Shown here piece after piece: positions 11,601-23,561 of a DNA stretch of 64,000 bases (its first letter is position 1; each line of letters starts with the position of its first letter). This stretch comes from Hyalella azteca (taxonomy: Eukaryota > Arthropoda > Malacostraca > Amphipoda > Hyalellidae): the NCBI RefSeq assembly GCF_000764305.2, contig NW_025946036.1, positions 248,001 to 312,000 of the forward strand. Reading direction: 5' to 3'. The position numbers and the translations under genes were made by a program. Below the pieces are notes generated by a model, which was not told where the DNA came from, did no database searches, and saw nothing but the letters and a program-made list of their open reading frames with translations.

Positions 11601-14600
11601 ATTAAATTGCAGACGCAAGATGGAGCAGTTCGAGTAGACCTCCCAAGAGGTGTGAGAGACGTGCCTTGCTGTTGTCAGGAGCCAGGATTACAGCACTCAT
11701 GCCAGCATTACTCAACTAGAGGCGATTATTGTGACTAAAAACGGCACCGCACCTACACGCAAAACTTTCTGTCAAATCATCCTCAGAAATGAGTTACTTC
11801 ACTGACCGCTCGTGCGGCCATATGCAAAGCAGCAACACCTCCTCTCTCGTCTCACTCGCTTAATCATCATAAGTAAATATTTTTCCCGTGAGAAAAAAGT
11901 GCATATCATCGTTGTAGCAAAATTTTAGTTCAGATGTAGTTCCATCCAAAGAGGTTGATGGCAGCCCTTATAAGCAATGGTTAATAAGCTTTAATATAAT
12001 TATTTTATGTGAATCAAAGGTTTAAAATACCAGTGTCGATGATATTATATGAACAAATTTATTCAATTTCGATGGTATCAGGAATCAGCGAGGGGCACTT
12101 GTAATTTTAAAAAAATCTTTCCAGGAGAAAGAGCAACAAAATGAAAATATTTCTTCGGTAGAAAGCTCCTACATATAATGCATGTCAGATCTCAAATGAA
12201 ACCCGAAAAGAAAATAATGGTGAAAGGTTTTCTGAGCCATGTGCTTTCTCTGATGTTTTTTTTTTTTTTTGCTATAAAAACTGAGCGGTGTAATAACCAT
12301 AGTCTCTAAGCGAACGTCACAACACAAATACTGCATAAAAAATATAACTCAGTACTCACTGCAGTGAGTGACAGAGAGCGCATTTTCTCGTCGACGAAAA
12401 CGTGAAGTCATGGACGGACAGACAGACGGACGGACAGACGGACATGGCGAGCACAATAGTGCATTTTTTCCATAAATGAGAAAATGCGCTAAAAATAAGC
12501 AGAAATTACAAAACATGTGAAAAATTAAACGATGAGCCGAGTCGAAAAATACATATATAAAGAAACATGCAAGAAGTTATCTATTCAAGTTTACGTGTGC
12601 TGTTTTCATTTTGAAAGACAAAAAGGTTCAATTAATGGACGTCGGTGAACGTGCCGAGCCTGATTGACTCGTCGAGCTCCTAGTGCGACGTCCGAGGCTG
12701 ACACGTCACGTGACTTGATGCACGACTTCATAACCTACGGCGCACCACTCAAATGACGTTAATGCGATGTTTAATTAACGTTGATTCAACGAAACAACGT
12801 TGAATTCAACTTCGATTCAATGCCAGATACAAATGTCAACTTCGAGGTGGGGGTGAATTCATCGGGAGAAGGACAAGACTATAGCATTTGTTGGCACAGC
12901 TTGGACATTGGACGAGTGCAAGATCAAAAACTACAATTGAATGCAAAATTTTTATTTCTAGCATGCCTAAGGTTATTGAGATAGAAAAGAGTCGAATTCT
13001 TAAAGAACGAGTGTAAATATTCAGGCATGAAAATTTCATGCAATCAAATACTCATTATTCACTGATAAGTGATTGTATGATAGTTCAGTAGATATTTTAA
13101 GACGGAACATCCCTTGCATCATAATTGATGACAGCTCATTGAATCCCTTAGTTTGTTACGGAAATTAGCCTAAAATAATATCTGTTGCCCTTAACGAGCT
13201 AGAAAAAATTATTTAGAATAACACGGGCTTTCCCTTGAGTATTCAATTTATTTTTGTCTTAGAAGACTGAACACATGTTTGGTGGCTGTTTTTCCTGATT
13301 CTGGCAAGTTTTCAACTGAATTTATACAGAATGTAATATTTTGCGCTGCCCAAATAGGCTACCTCACAAATTAATCGTCATCATTATATATACTTGAAAA
13401 ATCTTTTTTAACATACAAAATTAAGTTTCCACCTTTGCCTACCACACACTTTGCCCCTCTGCCCAGGATACCAGGATTTGTCCCTCTGCCCAGGATACCG
13501 TCAGGATACCAGGTTTTGCCCCTCTGCCCAGGATACCGTCAGGATACCAGGTTTTGCCCCTCTGTCCAGGAAACCGTCAGGATACCAGGATTTGCCCGTC
13601 TGCCCAGGATACCATCAGGATACCAGGATTTGCTCCTCTGCCCAGGATACCGTCAGGATACCAGTATTTGCCCTTCTGCCCTGGATACCGTCAGGATACC
13701 AGGATTTGCTCCTCTGCCCAGGATACCGTCAGCATACCAGTATTTGCCCTTCTGCCCAGGATACCGTCAGGATACCAGGATTTGCCGCTCTGCCCTGGAT
13801 ACCATCAGGATACCAGGATTCGCCCCTCTGCCCAGGATACCACAGGATACCAGGATTTGCCCGTCTGCCCAGGATAACGTCAGGATACCAGGATTTGCCC
13901 GTCTGCCCAGGATACCGTCAGGATATCAGGATTTGACCCTCTGCCCAGGATACCGTCAGGATACCAGGATTTGCCCCTCTGCCCAGGATACCTTCAGGAT
14001 ACCAGGATTTGCCCGTCTGCCCAGGATACCAGCGCCACCACTCACCCAGGATACCGTCGATGCTGTGGTCCTTGCGGAGGTCGTCTTCTCTGCGGCCACC
14101 GCGAATGATGCGACTGATTGAGCTGATGGAAGGTGCCTCCGTCTTGTCCACCACGCCATCCTATAGGCCACAGAAACAATGGAACTCGTTAATAAATGAG
14201 AAACTCGGAGCTTTCAGTTCCAAAAGAAAATTGTTATGCGTGATATTTTATCCTAGAAATGAGTAAGAATGCTGATCTTACCATTTGAAATACTGCCAAA
14301 ATTTTCAGGCATATAATTTTTACGAATTTTACTATTAAATTAAATTAAAAAGCCTGTAATTTACCAGCAAATTTATCTATAATAACAAAAAATATCATCC
14401 TCCTGGAAACACCAAAATTCTAAATGTGTCATCACACTTCAGCAGTATCCGTGAAGCTGATCTCGCCATTGTCGGACTTCTCACCAAAGCCCTGATCAGC
14501 GCTGGCCATAAAATTCATGAGCGCAATTGCGAAGCTGAGCAAGGAAGCTATGCTGCGCGCCGGTGCCTGGGCTGCGTAGACCACACGCAGCCTCTCCTGA

Positions 14601-17600
14601 CCTCATCCTACGATTGGTCACACTCAGGCGGTTGGTGCTCGCTGGCTCAGGCTCTCCCGACGCGCTGCCTCATGGCTCTCTACGTATACCGCGGCTCAAC
14701 TCTAATAGTAAAATTCGTAAATTCGGCTCAACTCTAATGATTCAGATTCCGTGGATTCGTTTTATCAAGATTTTTTCACACAGTAAATAATATTTATTTT
14801 GAGACTGATTTTGTTTAATTAATTTCATTAATTTTTGTCTATAGTCCCATAAAGTTCACATGCTATCTGCACTAAAGCATATTCCAATACGTACATCCAA
14901 TTAACCATCAAGAAGCCTGAATTACATTTCATTGATGTTTTATACAAATCAATTTAAATCAAGTATTCACGCCTCCAGAACACTAGTGTTGATCGGATAC
15001 TTTTTTTCTCGAGAGCTCAAGTTATTCATGACGTCGGAAAAGCTGACGTAATAGCGACATCAAGCTCAGCGCTATATATGCCGGCCGCAGCTAAAATACA
15101 TTTGCAGAACGCACAATTCCCGGAAGCGCAGCCTTCTACATCCCGTCAAGACTGGATAATTAAAGAGCAAGCTGACATAAATATTTATCTAAATATTTAT
15201 CTTATTTATCTTATTATTTATAAATATTTATCTAAAACAATTCGATACACGGCCAAAATCTTTCAAAATCCGCAAAAATTTATGACAAATACGGAATTGC
15301 ATCGATTGAGGCAGGTGAATAATCCAGGGATACCAGATAAAAACAAATTGTTGGTTAACTGGCAGAATCAACTCTTAAGGTGTAAATTTAAATGATCAAT
15401 CTACTTTTTAAATCTGAAACTTATTTATCTAGAAACTATATTCGAAGAAATGTGGGAGAGTCTGAATCGGACGAATCGTATTTCCGTCTCAGTCTGAATG
15501 AGAAATATATGCGCACAGACGGTAAATATTAAGAGACATTCCTGAAAGTCGCTGACACTCTTTGATTATTTATTTAAAGATTGTTTACCGTGTTGCTTGG
15601 GCAGTCATTCCCGAAAGTCGCTGACACTCTTCAATTATTTATTTAAAGATTGTTTACCGTGTTGCTTGTGCAGTAATTTATGCTTGTAGCTTTCTATGCA
15701 TGAGAGAAAAGAAGCATGAGAGACCGCTCCCGTACTGGGAAGGATCCCTGTTGGATCAGGCATCTGATAACATTGAACAGCAATGGCAGCCGGTAGGGTG
15801 AGCGGCAAAAAAAAGCAACAGCACCCCTTTACAGTTCGCCTTTCTTTAAATGACTTGAGCTTTGTGTAATATACGCGGCCATTGAATGGAAGCGTCACCC
15901 CGCTAGTACGGTTCAAAGCAACCGCCTCGCCATCTCTCTATAAACTGTGAGAGCGCAGAGCTGTGCCGTCACTAAACCTTCCTAGCTGCCATAGCGCCTC
16001 TTTGTTGACGCTAGAATATGCGAACATGTCAGAACTTCGGGTACCCTTTCTGAACTTGAATTTCTGGAATTTGTGGACGGTCTAAATAATTTGCGCTTCG
16101 ACCAGAAAATGAGGCTGAGATTGAGAAAATGAGGCTGAGATTGATATCAAAACAGAGTACAGTTCTAAGCTTGAATTTTTTTTTTGTTTATTATAATTAA
16201 CCAAAAATAAAATTTATTCTGTATTAAATTATAGATCTCATTCCTTCTCTCAAGGGATTCTTTAGACTGCCATAGTTGTTTTTTTCACCGTTTCTAGCAA
16301 GATGTTGCTAACAATGAGAAAAACCAAACAAACGTACTAGAAAAGAAGTAAATAATTGAATAATATTATTTTTTCACGACACTTTTCCGCTTTTGTTGCC
16401 GTGCAATTTTAAGCCTGAAATATTTCTACACATATCAAGGAAGTTAACCCTTATACCTTGCCTTTTTAGGCGTGATTCCTTATCAAATCCACTGACGGGT
16501 GAAAAATAAACTTGTCGTATACTACCTCCTATCACTGTTAGGAAAAAGAGATCCAACCGATGTAGTAGGAAATGGCTGCTGTTTAAACACGCCAGCCTCC
16601 GAGGCTGCGACTCATCTCGTGCAGGGGCTTTGAAATCGATCGCGTCATCGCAGTCCCTTGCTGCTGAGTGTCATCAAAACTGCTAGTGTCACGTGGCGCG
16701 CCTGCCTATATGTTCCTCCGCCTCCTGCACTGATAGGCTCCCCTCTCTCTCAGGCCCTCGCTCCAGTCAATATCCTCACAAAGAAAAGCGTCAGGCACCC
16801 AATACGAATACCCTCCTACTCCCTCTCATTCTCCACAATGGCTTCTAACTTCGTTCCCTCCATCTCGATAACGATAGCTTCCGAACAAGGGTAAATATCG
16901 TGTTTGTAAGCGTACCGTAAAAGTATGTAATGTCCAACGTTTAGAACCTTTCTGTTTACTTAACTACTCCGTTTGGACATTTCACTCGATTTCTCTGCCA
17001 CGCATGACGGTAAGTATCCCGCTAATAACTTTAATCTGTCTTTACCTACTGAAATCTAATTAGCAAACAAAATTCGTTGCTTACGATATTGACAGATCGT
17101 CAACTAAAACTTCACGGAGCAGTAGGTTCGGAGAGTCAACATAGAATATTTAATATTGTTTCTTTCTTCTTAAAGGTGCCTTGTCCATATTATAGAAAGT
17201 ATCTATGTTTCTGCTCATGGCGAGTGAGAATCAACAATGAAGGTATCGATCTGTGACAGCAACACAGGCTCCGAGGCAGCAGTGATGTGATGCTACTCCG
17301 AAATATATCAGAACCGATATACTTCTGAGATAGTTTGTACATGCATGCTTCAACCTCGATAAAATTTTCACGACTTTATGTTGACGGTTCAGATCATATT
17401 TTTCTGGAACTTTTACGTGCAAAGCATGTTAAAGAGGAACTCCTTTGTTCCTTGCAATGTTCCATTTGGCATTAGACCAAGTATGGACAAAATAGTAAAT
17501 TTAGTCATACATTCAAAGTTTGATCAAAGTATAATTTCATATATAAATGCAACTTGAAATGTATACTAAATAACTTTGATGCCAAAGCTCTAATATGTGT

Positions 17601-20600
17601 CGAAAAAACTTTTTCTCAGTAAATACATTGAACAAAAAATAAGTCGCGAGGGAAAAGGCTGCGATGGAAAAACTCGCGTTTTTAGCTGTGAACCTCATTA
17701 AGTTTCGCTGCATCAAGACGCTGTCAAAACAGAGTCTCCGGCCGCCCCGCTCGAGAGTTTGTGTACAAAGCAGTGGATCCTTTAAACACTGGCATGCCGT
17801 CATCAGGAAACTAATCTATCAAGAGACGTGCATTTTACAGCCCACACATCGAAGCTGTTGTGGGTTTATTTTCGAGGAACTCAAAGACATTCCAGACCGA
17901 AGTACATGCTCCAGAATGGACTGCGCCTAACGCCTTGTCTTGCCAAAAAACGCTTGGTGCACTGCATTCCCCGAGACGCTGTAATTAGGTGGCTAAGTAA
18001 CTCGTTCAGTAAAGACTTCTAAATTCATGTGGCTTATTTTTTATTAAGAAAAATTAGGTTGGCCTAATTAGGAGATGAGCTTTCCAGATTCTAGGAGCAT
18101 CGAAATATGACAGTGCATGGATTCAGGAGCGAAATTCATGTGTTTATTTTTATAACACCAATGATCACATGCACAACGTCAAAGTTCAATAAACTTGGAG
18201 AATTTACAATGTCATAGGAAACTTACCTTGACGAGCTTGTCGCGAATCTCCCATGAAAAGGCTCCCGGATTTTCTTTTTTGTAGTCGTCGATTTTTTTCT
18301 CGATATCCGGTGCTGATATTTTGGGTTTTGATCCTCCGATGACGCCAGGCCTGATGGAGCCCGTTTCTTGGTACCTGTTGAGTATCTTAGATACGCATCC
18401 GTGCGAGACCCGAAGCTGCCGAGATATAACGCAAGGGCGCACGCCGGCCGCGGCCATCTCCACGATTTTGAGGCGAATGTGGTTCGGCAACGGACGACCG
18501 TTGATGAACACCCCGCCGAGTTGATTTACGCGCCCTTGCCCTAAGAAATTCAAGAAACATAGACTAATAAATTTTTTAGGGAAAAATTTTTAAAAAGATT
18601 GAGACCTGTAATTCACGAATTTGTTAGACTTGAATGGAATGCCCTAAGAAATTTAAGAAACATAGACTGATGAATTTTTTATGGAAAAGTGCCCTAAGAA
18701 ATTTAATAATTGACCTTGCCCTAAGAAATTTAAGGAACATAGACTGATAAATTTTTTATGGAAAATTGCCCTAAGAAATTTAAGAAACATAGACTGATTA
18801 ATTTTTTATGGAAAATTGCCCTAAGAAATTTAATAATTGCCCTTGCCCTAAGAAATTTAAGGAACATAGACTGATAAATTTTGTATGGAAAAACTTTTAA
18901 GAAAGATTGAGACCTGTAATTCACGAATTTGTTAGACTTGAATGGAAGTCATTAAAAGTAGTGTAGGACGACATTATATGACACCTAATGGTAATATTTG
19001 ATCAAGACGATATTTACATCATTCTAGTACGGCAAGGAATCACGTTAGGTTATAGAATTTTCGAGTCAGGTTAGTAAAACATAAATAATTAAATTAGGTA
19101 TGGCCAATGAAACAGATCCTCTCATGCAATAGAAAAACTTGTATTTTCAAAATTAAATACCTTTAATAAAAATTAATTAAATCTGTAATTTAGAATTGTT
19201 TACGATATTGACATTTCATTCATTCGTTACATTGCAACGTATTTATTCTTCTTTACGTTACAATTCATAATTTTCCGCGTGCATTCCTCGTTTCGCTATA
19301 AATGAGTTCTAGGAGCGGTCGTTTCATCGATCGAGTACAAATAAAGTCGGGATTCTTTGTTGAAAAATGTAAAATTTTCATAAATAAATTAAAAGTACGG
19401 CCTAGTATAAGTGTGCTACATTGAAATGATGACTCCCCTTCAACGTACACTAACTCTGAAGTTCTTTTTGACGAGTATAGAAATCGACTTGTTTTAATTT
19501 CTACTGCACCATGATTTTTGAAACACGTCAATTCAATCAGAGGCACTCTTAAAATAGAAGCATGTCACTTCGTAAGAAAATGATTATTTGATATTGTAAT
19601 TGATTAGCGGCAAATATATGAAAGTAAAAGTACAATTAAACGAAAACATATCAGTGTGTAATTGCATTTAAATTATTGCGAACACAACGGAAACTTAATT
19701 TGCTCTTATATTGGGAAAAAAACTTGATTTTTGAGATTTCTTTCAGGTGGCCGCAAAATTCAGAATATTGAGGGCCAAAATTTGAATGAGGTCAAAAGTT
19801 CTTCTACTTCAAAAAATCTTCAATGCGAACAATGTTAACTTTTTTGTAGGATTTTTTCCAAATGTAAAATTTGACATTTTGTGCAGTTATATGTGAATCC
19901 AAATATTTTAAGACCTAAATGCAGCAATTTTAAATCGTTACAAATCCATTCTAATTCTTTCTTATATCCAATTCTCAACCGTCGCTGCAGAGATCGAGTA
20001 CGAATTATCCAATCCTGAATTCAAATAATATTGCAGAATAAATGGGCTCTAATGCCAATTACACTGAAAGAAACTAAAAAATATTTCAAGATCCCAACTT
20101 AAATTTTTACCGACGATTACATCGTTAAAAGCATCATATCTTTTTGCTAACTTATCGAACCACACAAAAATTATTTTAATTATTTATCAAATTACCGAGC
20201 CGCACTCGATATTTTTCTCTCATATTTCACTGTTCGGATCTCCCCGACCAAATTAGTGTACATAAACCGCAGAGCCGGCAACAAGTGCAGCGCTTTTAAA
20301 ATGTATAATCGTGACTTGCAACAAGTTCATTCATCGCTAAATTCGATTATTTTTAACCCCGTGTTTTGTAAGCAACACGACGAATTAAAACAATTTTTTT
20401 AATTTTTTTTTTTATAAAAAGGCCTCCCACACACACCATTCCAACAAAAAAAGGAATTGATTTTATTAATTAAAAACAGGGAATGGTTTCATGTCAATGA
20501 TCAGGGCCCCGACCCTGTATTTTTTTTAATTGCGTGGCAATTTCCAGTTCCTCCAAAGCCGGGATAGAGCCCCAGCCTATATACACACTGTTTGAAAAAA

Positions 20601-21505
20601 AATTGTATTCTTAATTTTAGGACGAAGTTGTACTTTACAATTTTGCCGAATTCAATCCATGGTGATACACATATAACTTTGAGAGGTTAATCATTAAATA
20701 GTTCGAGGAATGACTTCATAATCGAAGTAAAACAATCGATTTCCGAGTAGCAATCTCTGACGAGAAGCGCAAGATCGAAAGTCCTTCGTCACAGAAAAGC
20801 ACCCGACGCCAGGGTCTAAGTCAATTTAAATTTAATATCATACGGGTTTCTTTCAAATTCCTAGAATTAAATATGACTAGAAATCTTCCTAGATGAATAA
20901 TACGTAAAATGAATAGTATACGTGTATATTTTCAAAGATTTTTGCCAACGAAGTAACACCTTTCCGTCATTAGAGCTCCGATTGAAGCACCGTTTAGGCA
21001 TCATCACAAGACGTTTAACAAGCTTTATGGTATCGTTATCATGAGCTATATTGATTAGTCAATTTATTGTTTAAATTCACTGAAGACGTAATGTTTGTCA
21101 TAAATAATTTTTTTCTGTATTTTAAATCACGCTACATAATTACAATTAGTATTTTTGTCGAACCATTTTGTTTCAATTTCCCAAAGATCACAATCGCCAT
21201 TGCTTTCTGTCACATTTAATGACAACTTGCGCACTCTGTAACTTTTTATTATAGACATTGCATGGGATTGACAACTTCTAAGAGTTTCCGAATATAGATA
21301 GATTTCTATATAGATGATACGTGAAAAGGGCTTCAATTTTTAACATGATTTGAAATGAAATCCCTAAATCTGAAAACAATTTCTACGTGGTCCACCTTAA
21401 ATGATGTTCTGGATTCCGGAAGATGGTTGACTACTCTATGAATTTGTGATATATCTATTACGTACCTTGAAAGGGATAGCCTGTGAAGATTGGCCGTATA
21501 GTCAT
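8098..21505 (-). CDS. Pax3/7: Pax3/7 (paired/gooseberry family) transcription factor, six exons
   Basis: Nuclear DNA-binding regulator of the Pax group III family; in arthropods these act in segmentation and neural patterning. Coding exons on the minus strand are 21466-21505, 18227-18540, 14046-14160, 9835-10006, 8922-9151 and 8098-8612, 1386 nt in all, giving 461 residues with matching phase at every junction. Visible parts: paired domain from about residue 14 ([10 protein letters not shown]) to 140; octapeptide HSIDGILA at 150-157; acidic linker; homeodomain 178-237 starting QRRSRTTF, with WFSNRR (Ser at position 50, the Pax3/7 class) and F8, L16, F20, W48, N51 all present; an Ala-rich tract; and a Ser/Ala/His-rich C-terminus. 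Whether it is the paired or gooseberry paralogue cannot be said. Tandem repeats overlap three of its splice sites. Confidence 0.95.
8922..9151 (-). CDS. Pax3/7: Pax3/7 exon 5, recognition helix and Ala tract
   Basis: Acceptor tttgggcag, donor CACG|GTGAGT. It encodes the end of the homeodomain ([18 protein letters not shown]), then [12 protein letters not shown] as in gooseberry-like proteins, and an Ala-rich run of GCN codons before AAYHG. Confidence 0.96.
9627..9830 (-). repeat. Two extra partial copies of the homeobox exon in intron 4
   Basis: Two tandem copies, period 99-103 bp, directly downstream of exon 4. Each repeats the coding stretch for [20 protein letters not shown] plus the splice donor. 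The nearer copy (9731-9830) has a one-base deletion but keeps a perfect AA|GTGAGT donor. The farther copy has several changes and its donor reads GTTAAT. Neither is needed for the open frame. Confidence 0.92.
9835..10006 (-). CDS. Pax3/7: Pax3/7 exon 4, first 36 homeodomain residues
   Basis: Encodes the acidic linker [14 protein letters not shown], the basic [11 protein letters not shown] and homeodomain helices 1-2 up to ELAQ, ending AA|GTGAGT. The acceptor is a tandem NAGNAG (cgcagcag). Using the second AG moves the start to 10003 and changes one residue next to the octapeptide. The 3' part of this exon with its donor is copied twice in the intron. Confidence 0.95.
12352..12495 (+). repeat. 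Dispersed repeat with GGAC-type core, copy 2 (Pax3/7 intron 3)
   Basis: Matches 574-724 part for part: actcactgcagtgagt, agcgcattttctc, a ggacagacgg run, gcatttttt, and gagaaaatgcgct, the exact inverse of agcgcattttctc. The inverted ends are cleaner here than in copy 1. Confidence 0.7.
13446..14030 (-). repeat. 38-bp minisatellite abutting Pax3/7 exon 3 donor
   Basis: About fifteen copies of a 38-bp unit (sense strand GGTATCCTGGGCAGA..GGGCAAATCCTGGTATCCTGAC). Its head, GACGGTATCCTGGG, is the same as the last exon 3 codons (Asp-Gly-Ile-Leu) and the first donor base. Open frames on either strand here come from the repeat and are not genes. Confidence 0.93.
14046..14160 (-). CDS. Pax3/7: Pax3/7 exon 3, paired-domain end and octapeptide
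   Basis: Acceptor tatag, donor CTGG|GTGAGT. It encodes [20 protein letters not shown], completing the RED subdomain, then a charged linker and HSIDGIL of the octapeptide. That octapeptide is a Groucho-type corepressor motif in Pax proteins (family knowledge). The exon's last bases are the seed sequence of the minisatellite that follows in the intron. Confidence 0.93.
15541..15678. repeat. 69-bp tandem duplication in Pax3/7 intron 2
   Basis: Two adjacent copies of a 69-bp unit beginning near gaaagtcgctgacactc (15544 and 15613), with only a few differences, so the duplication is recent. Confidence 0.85.
18227..18540 (-). CDS. Pax3/7: Pax3/7 exon 2, most of the paired domain
   Basis: Runs from the cttag acceptor to an AAG|GTAAGT donor. 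It encodes the PAI subdomain and part of RED, including [32 protein letters not shown] and [12 protein letters not shown]. Copies of its acceptor and first nine bases recur in the intron (18641-18850). Confidence 0.96.
18541..18950 (-). repeat. Repeat array carrying copies of the exon 2 acceptor
   Basis: Six extra copies of the cttag|ggc junction (near 18642, 18692, 18718, 18769, 18819, 18846) within units of about 50 and 27 bp. A longer flanking block recurs at 18601 and 18910. The copy at 18841-18850 also keeps the first nine bases of exon 2 (GGCAAGGGC). Confidence 0.88.
21466..21505 (-). CDS. Pax3/7: Pax3/7 exon 1
   Basis: Encodes [13 protein letters not shown] plus one base of the next Gly codon, followed by GTACG. 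Joining to exon 2 restores the start of the paired domain, [13 protein letters not shown], as in paired and gooseberry proteins, which supports this ATG. Confidence 0.88.
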
Positions 21506-21789
21506 TGTATAAGGTCTGGGATCAATTTCTGCGAAATTGGCTTCAAAAATCACGAATCACTTCACTGAAAGGAAAGAACCTATCACATCCAAGTTCTGCG
21601 CACTTGACTGCTAATAACGAACAGTACTAAACAAAAGCAGGTTACTTTTCATGGAGAACCTCACAGAGGTATGATTATCAGAACTGAGGATCGCAAACGA
21701 ATTCGTGAGTCACGACGTGCGAACGTTCATGTATTTCGGCTCACACCACAACACTGGATGATCGGCAACAAGATATCACTGCAAACGCT
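21506..21789. other. Upstream of Pax3/7 start codon
   Basis: Presumed 5' UTR and proximal promoter. I see no clear TATA box or transcription start. The GC-rich block lies further upstream. Confidence 0.35.
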
Positions 21790-22040
21790 ATAACCCGCAC
21801 AGCCGCAGGTGTTCAACTACGCCTTCCTCAGCCCCGGCGGTCTCTATTTGATCACAATTCTCCGCCTCTCGTCGGGTGATGTCGGTGCCGCGATTGGTTC
21901 AAGTTTGCCAGGTGCCCCGAAAGTGGCCGATGAGGCGGGACGTGGTCGGGTGACCCCTGTCGCTACGGTCCCTTGTTCTCCCCTCTCCGAAGGGATGCTG
22001 GTCTCGTAGGTGGGACGTTGCGAGGCTTCGACAGCCATAG
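21790..22040. promoter_or_regulatory. GC-rich, CpG-containing block upstream of Pax3/7
   Basis: A sharp rise in GC and CpG content against AT-rich surroundings, 285-535 bases upstream of the Pax3/7 ATG. It contains an inverted CCAAT box (gattgg near 21893). A 64-codon frame on the minus strand lacks motifs and splice support. It could be a promoter, a non-coding 5' exon or a conserved element. Confidence 0.35.
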
Positions 22041-23400
22041 GAAAAGGACTCTACAATTGATGGCTGGACCTTGAAATTTTCTGTTGTTGAAATTATTTTC
22101 TACAAGTTTTGTTAGTGTGGCACGTTCTTAATATTTGTTCGATTTAAATTACTGACGTTATTATGACGAGCTTCATGGATAATTTGAACGCCTCTCCAAT
22201 TAGTAAATATGTTGTTGTGTTCGATTGGTTACAGATATTTACATATCTTGTCCGTATTGACAAATACCCTGCCCAGAGAATTCATTTAAGCAACGGTGTC
22301 CTGGTCTAAATAAAGATTTTACCGGAAATGCAACACTGAATGCAATTGACAAGTATAGAATAATTTATAGTACTTTTGCATCCACCAAAATAATGCTGCT
22401 CACATTTACGATTTTCAATTAACATTTATTAATAATTTTGCAATGTTTTTGATCTAGGTTTAAGCTATATAGGTGCCCTGATTATGTGAAATTTGTTAAA
22501 ACAATCAGGAGCTCAAATTCACGATCTGAGATTTCGTGATAAACATATTGACGCGACGGGATCGTGGTTTAGCAGACCAATCATCATCCCCGGTCTGGTC
22601 TACTATCCCCGGTCTGGTCTACTACTAAATCGCAATAGTTTTCATTATTTCCTACAAAATTGGTAGTAGTATCTCAAGTATTTCAACCAACGTGAAGCAA
22701 CAATGGAAATTATTGAGGAAGCATCTCAACTGAGAACTCTACAATATTTTCAACGAAACCAAATTTCAATGATCGTGTGATGAATAGAATGCTTTGTGTC
22801 GCTTCAAATCATTTTCCAAAATCATCAATAATTATGGACACCTGAAACTTCAACGCACTGGTTGTAATGATCCCTCAAAACACAAACAGAAGTTTCCTCA
22901 ATCCTGATGTGAGGTCCAATGAAACACGGACATATTTTTTATTACTGATGGAAGTCGTTGCAGCATTAATGGCCGCCGATAATTCATGAACAATCGTCCG
23001 CTTAAACTCTTATAATATCGAGCACACATAATCCAGCCTGGCCACACATCGACACAGGCTCATGAAACTCTACGGGCTTTGCTCAACATATATTAGTATC
23101 CGACGTTAAAAGGTTTGATCTATAGATGGGGAGAGTCGTGCTGAGACGCACTCATCGAGAAATTAACTAAGGAAAAATTCCCTCCAAAATATTATTACTA
23201 ATTAGAAATATTTCAACACTTCATAACGTCTATTTTTTTTGTTAATAGAATAATTTTTGCGACAGCGAATAAGTGCACGGGCAGAAAATATTATCTAGTA
23301 ACGCTCTTAAACGTCCTAGACTGAGTGATAAAGGCTCTGCAAAGTAAAATTTCTCGTGATATTATATCTGGACTAAACCTTTGCCTCAAAATTCAAGCAT

Positions 23401-23561
23401 AGACGGTTATAGAGCAGCAGAAGATTATAGAGCAGCAGACGGTTATAGAGCATCAGACGGTTATGGAGCAGCAGACGGTTATAGAGCAACAGACAGTTAT
23501 AGAGCAACAGACGGTTATAGAGCAGCAGACGGTTATAGAGCAGCAGACGGTTATAGAGCAT
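23401..23561 (+). repeat. 18-bp minisatellite
   Basis: About nine copies of gacggttatagagcagca with point changes. The unit is a multiple of three, so every frame without a stop stays open, which explains the short repetitive open frames here. Confidence 0.93.

Noticed and set aside
13435..14121. 228-codon plus-strand frame and overlapping frames
   Set aside because: Made wholly of the 38-bp minisatellite; several frames stay open because the unit lacks stops. The opposite strand holds the real Pax3/7 exon 3.
15078..15395. 105-codon plus-strand frame in Pax3/7 intron 2
   Set aside because: Contains an AT microsatellite (atatttatctt) and no domain.
21844..22038. 64-codon minus-strand frame upstream of Pax3/7
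   Set aside because: Follows from GC-rich composition; ends before Pax3/7 and shows no donor in frame. Kept only as a possible regulatory block.
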